Notes under the pieces: generated by a model
What the model was told of the DNA's origin: nothing
What the model saw: the letters and a program-made list of their open reading frames with translations, nothing else
The model's database searches: none
Program-made: the position numbers and the translations under genes
Shown: piece after piece, positions 5,699 through 5,820 of the stretch
Numbering within the stretch: the stretch's first letter is position 1
Layout of the letters: every line of letters begins with the position of its first letter
From: JOPF136 sp035517515
GTDB taxonomy: Bacteria; Acidobacteriota; Terriglobia; Acidiferrales; UBA7541
Direction: 5' to 3'
Length of the DNA stretch: 5,820 bases
NCBI GenBank assembly: GCA_035517515.1
Contig: DATIYQ010000185.1
Location: forward strand, 1 to 5,820

Positions 5699-5820
5699 AT
5701 GGGTTACCGTCCTCTACCGCCGCCGGTGGATGTGGACGCCTGCGGTGTGGGTTTTGTGGCACAGCTCCGGGGACGCGCCGGGCGCGGCGTGATGGACCGC
5801 GCGCTCGGCGCGCTCCTGCG
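5699..5820 (+). CDS. gltB: Glutamate synthase large subunit, N-terminal fragment (3' truncated by window edge)
   Basis: Only 40 complete codons are visible, and the frame is open to the right edge. The segment VDVDACGVGFVAQLRGR matches the start of the glutamine amidotransferase (Ntn-hydrolase) domain of GltB. In that domain the Cys of 'DACGVGF' is the catalytic nucleophile exposed by propeptide removal; here it is C15, after a 14-residue leader containing PLPPP. The enzyme makes two glutamates from glutamine and 2-oxoglutarate. An in-frame TAG at 5693-5695 forces the start to the ATG at 5699 or later. The Shine-Dalgarno signal is poor: AGAAG directly abuts the ATG. The gene is divergent from amtB, fitting a shared nitrogen regulon. 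Whether the electron donor is NADPH or ferredoxin cannot be told from this fragment. Confidence 0.9.
   Translation, partial: MGYRPLPPPVDVDACGVGFVAQLRGRAGRGVMDRALGALL

Noticed and set aside
5757..5771. TGGCAC resembling the -24 half of a sigma-54 promoter
   Set aside because: No GC-type -12 half follows at the correct spacing, and it lies inside the gltB coding sequence.

Overview
This window comes from a high-GC bacterial chromosome and carries a nitrogen-sensing and ammonium-assimilation locus. Gene content (a DUF3857/transglutaminase-type secreted protein next to an amt-glnB-glnD cluster) and protein style suggest Acidobacteriota. That placement is an inference from familiarity with such proteins, not something proven here.

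Layout, left to right. Bases 1-813 (+) hold the 3' part of a gene whose product resembles the C-terminal beta-rich region of DUF3857/transglutaminase-like proteins; its 5' end lies outside the window. It converges on, and overlaps by 62 bp, the 3' end of glnD (752-3406, -), which encodes the bifunctional PII uridylyltransferase/uridylyl-removing enzyme. Upstream of glnD on the same strand are glnB (3467-3805, -; a PII protein with the uridylylation tyrosine Y51) and an ammonium transporter gene, amtB (3937-5424, -). Transcription order is amtB, glnB, glnD, with gaps of 131 and 60 bp. After a 274-bp divergent intergenic region, the first 40 codons of gltB (glutamate synthase large subunit, + strand) begin at 5699 and run off the right edge.

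Functionally the set is coherent. Amt takes up ammonium. PII senses 2-oxoglutarate and ATP/ADP and can dock on Amt. GlnD uridylylates or deuridylylates PII according to glutamine status. GltB consumes glutamine and 2-oxoglutarate to make glutamate. The 274-bp spacer probably holds both divergent promoters: a perfect TATAAT lies on the amtB side, and an AT-rich patch with a TTGAAA box precedes gltB. No sigma-54 (-24/-12) consensus was found there.

I see no CRISPR array, mobile element, tRNA or rRNA, and nothing that amounts to a new system. The points worth a second look are the coiled-coil periplasmic extension of Amt, the strong inverted repeat between amtB and glnB, repeats in the divergent promoter region, and the convergent coding overlap at the left.
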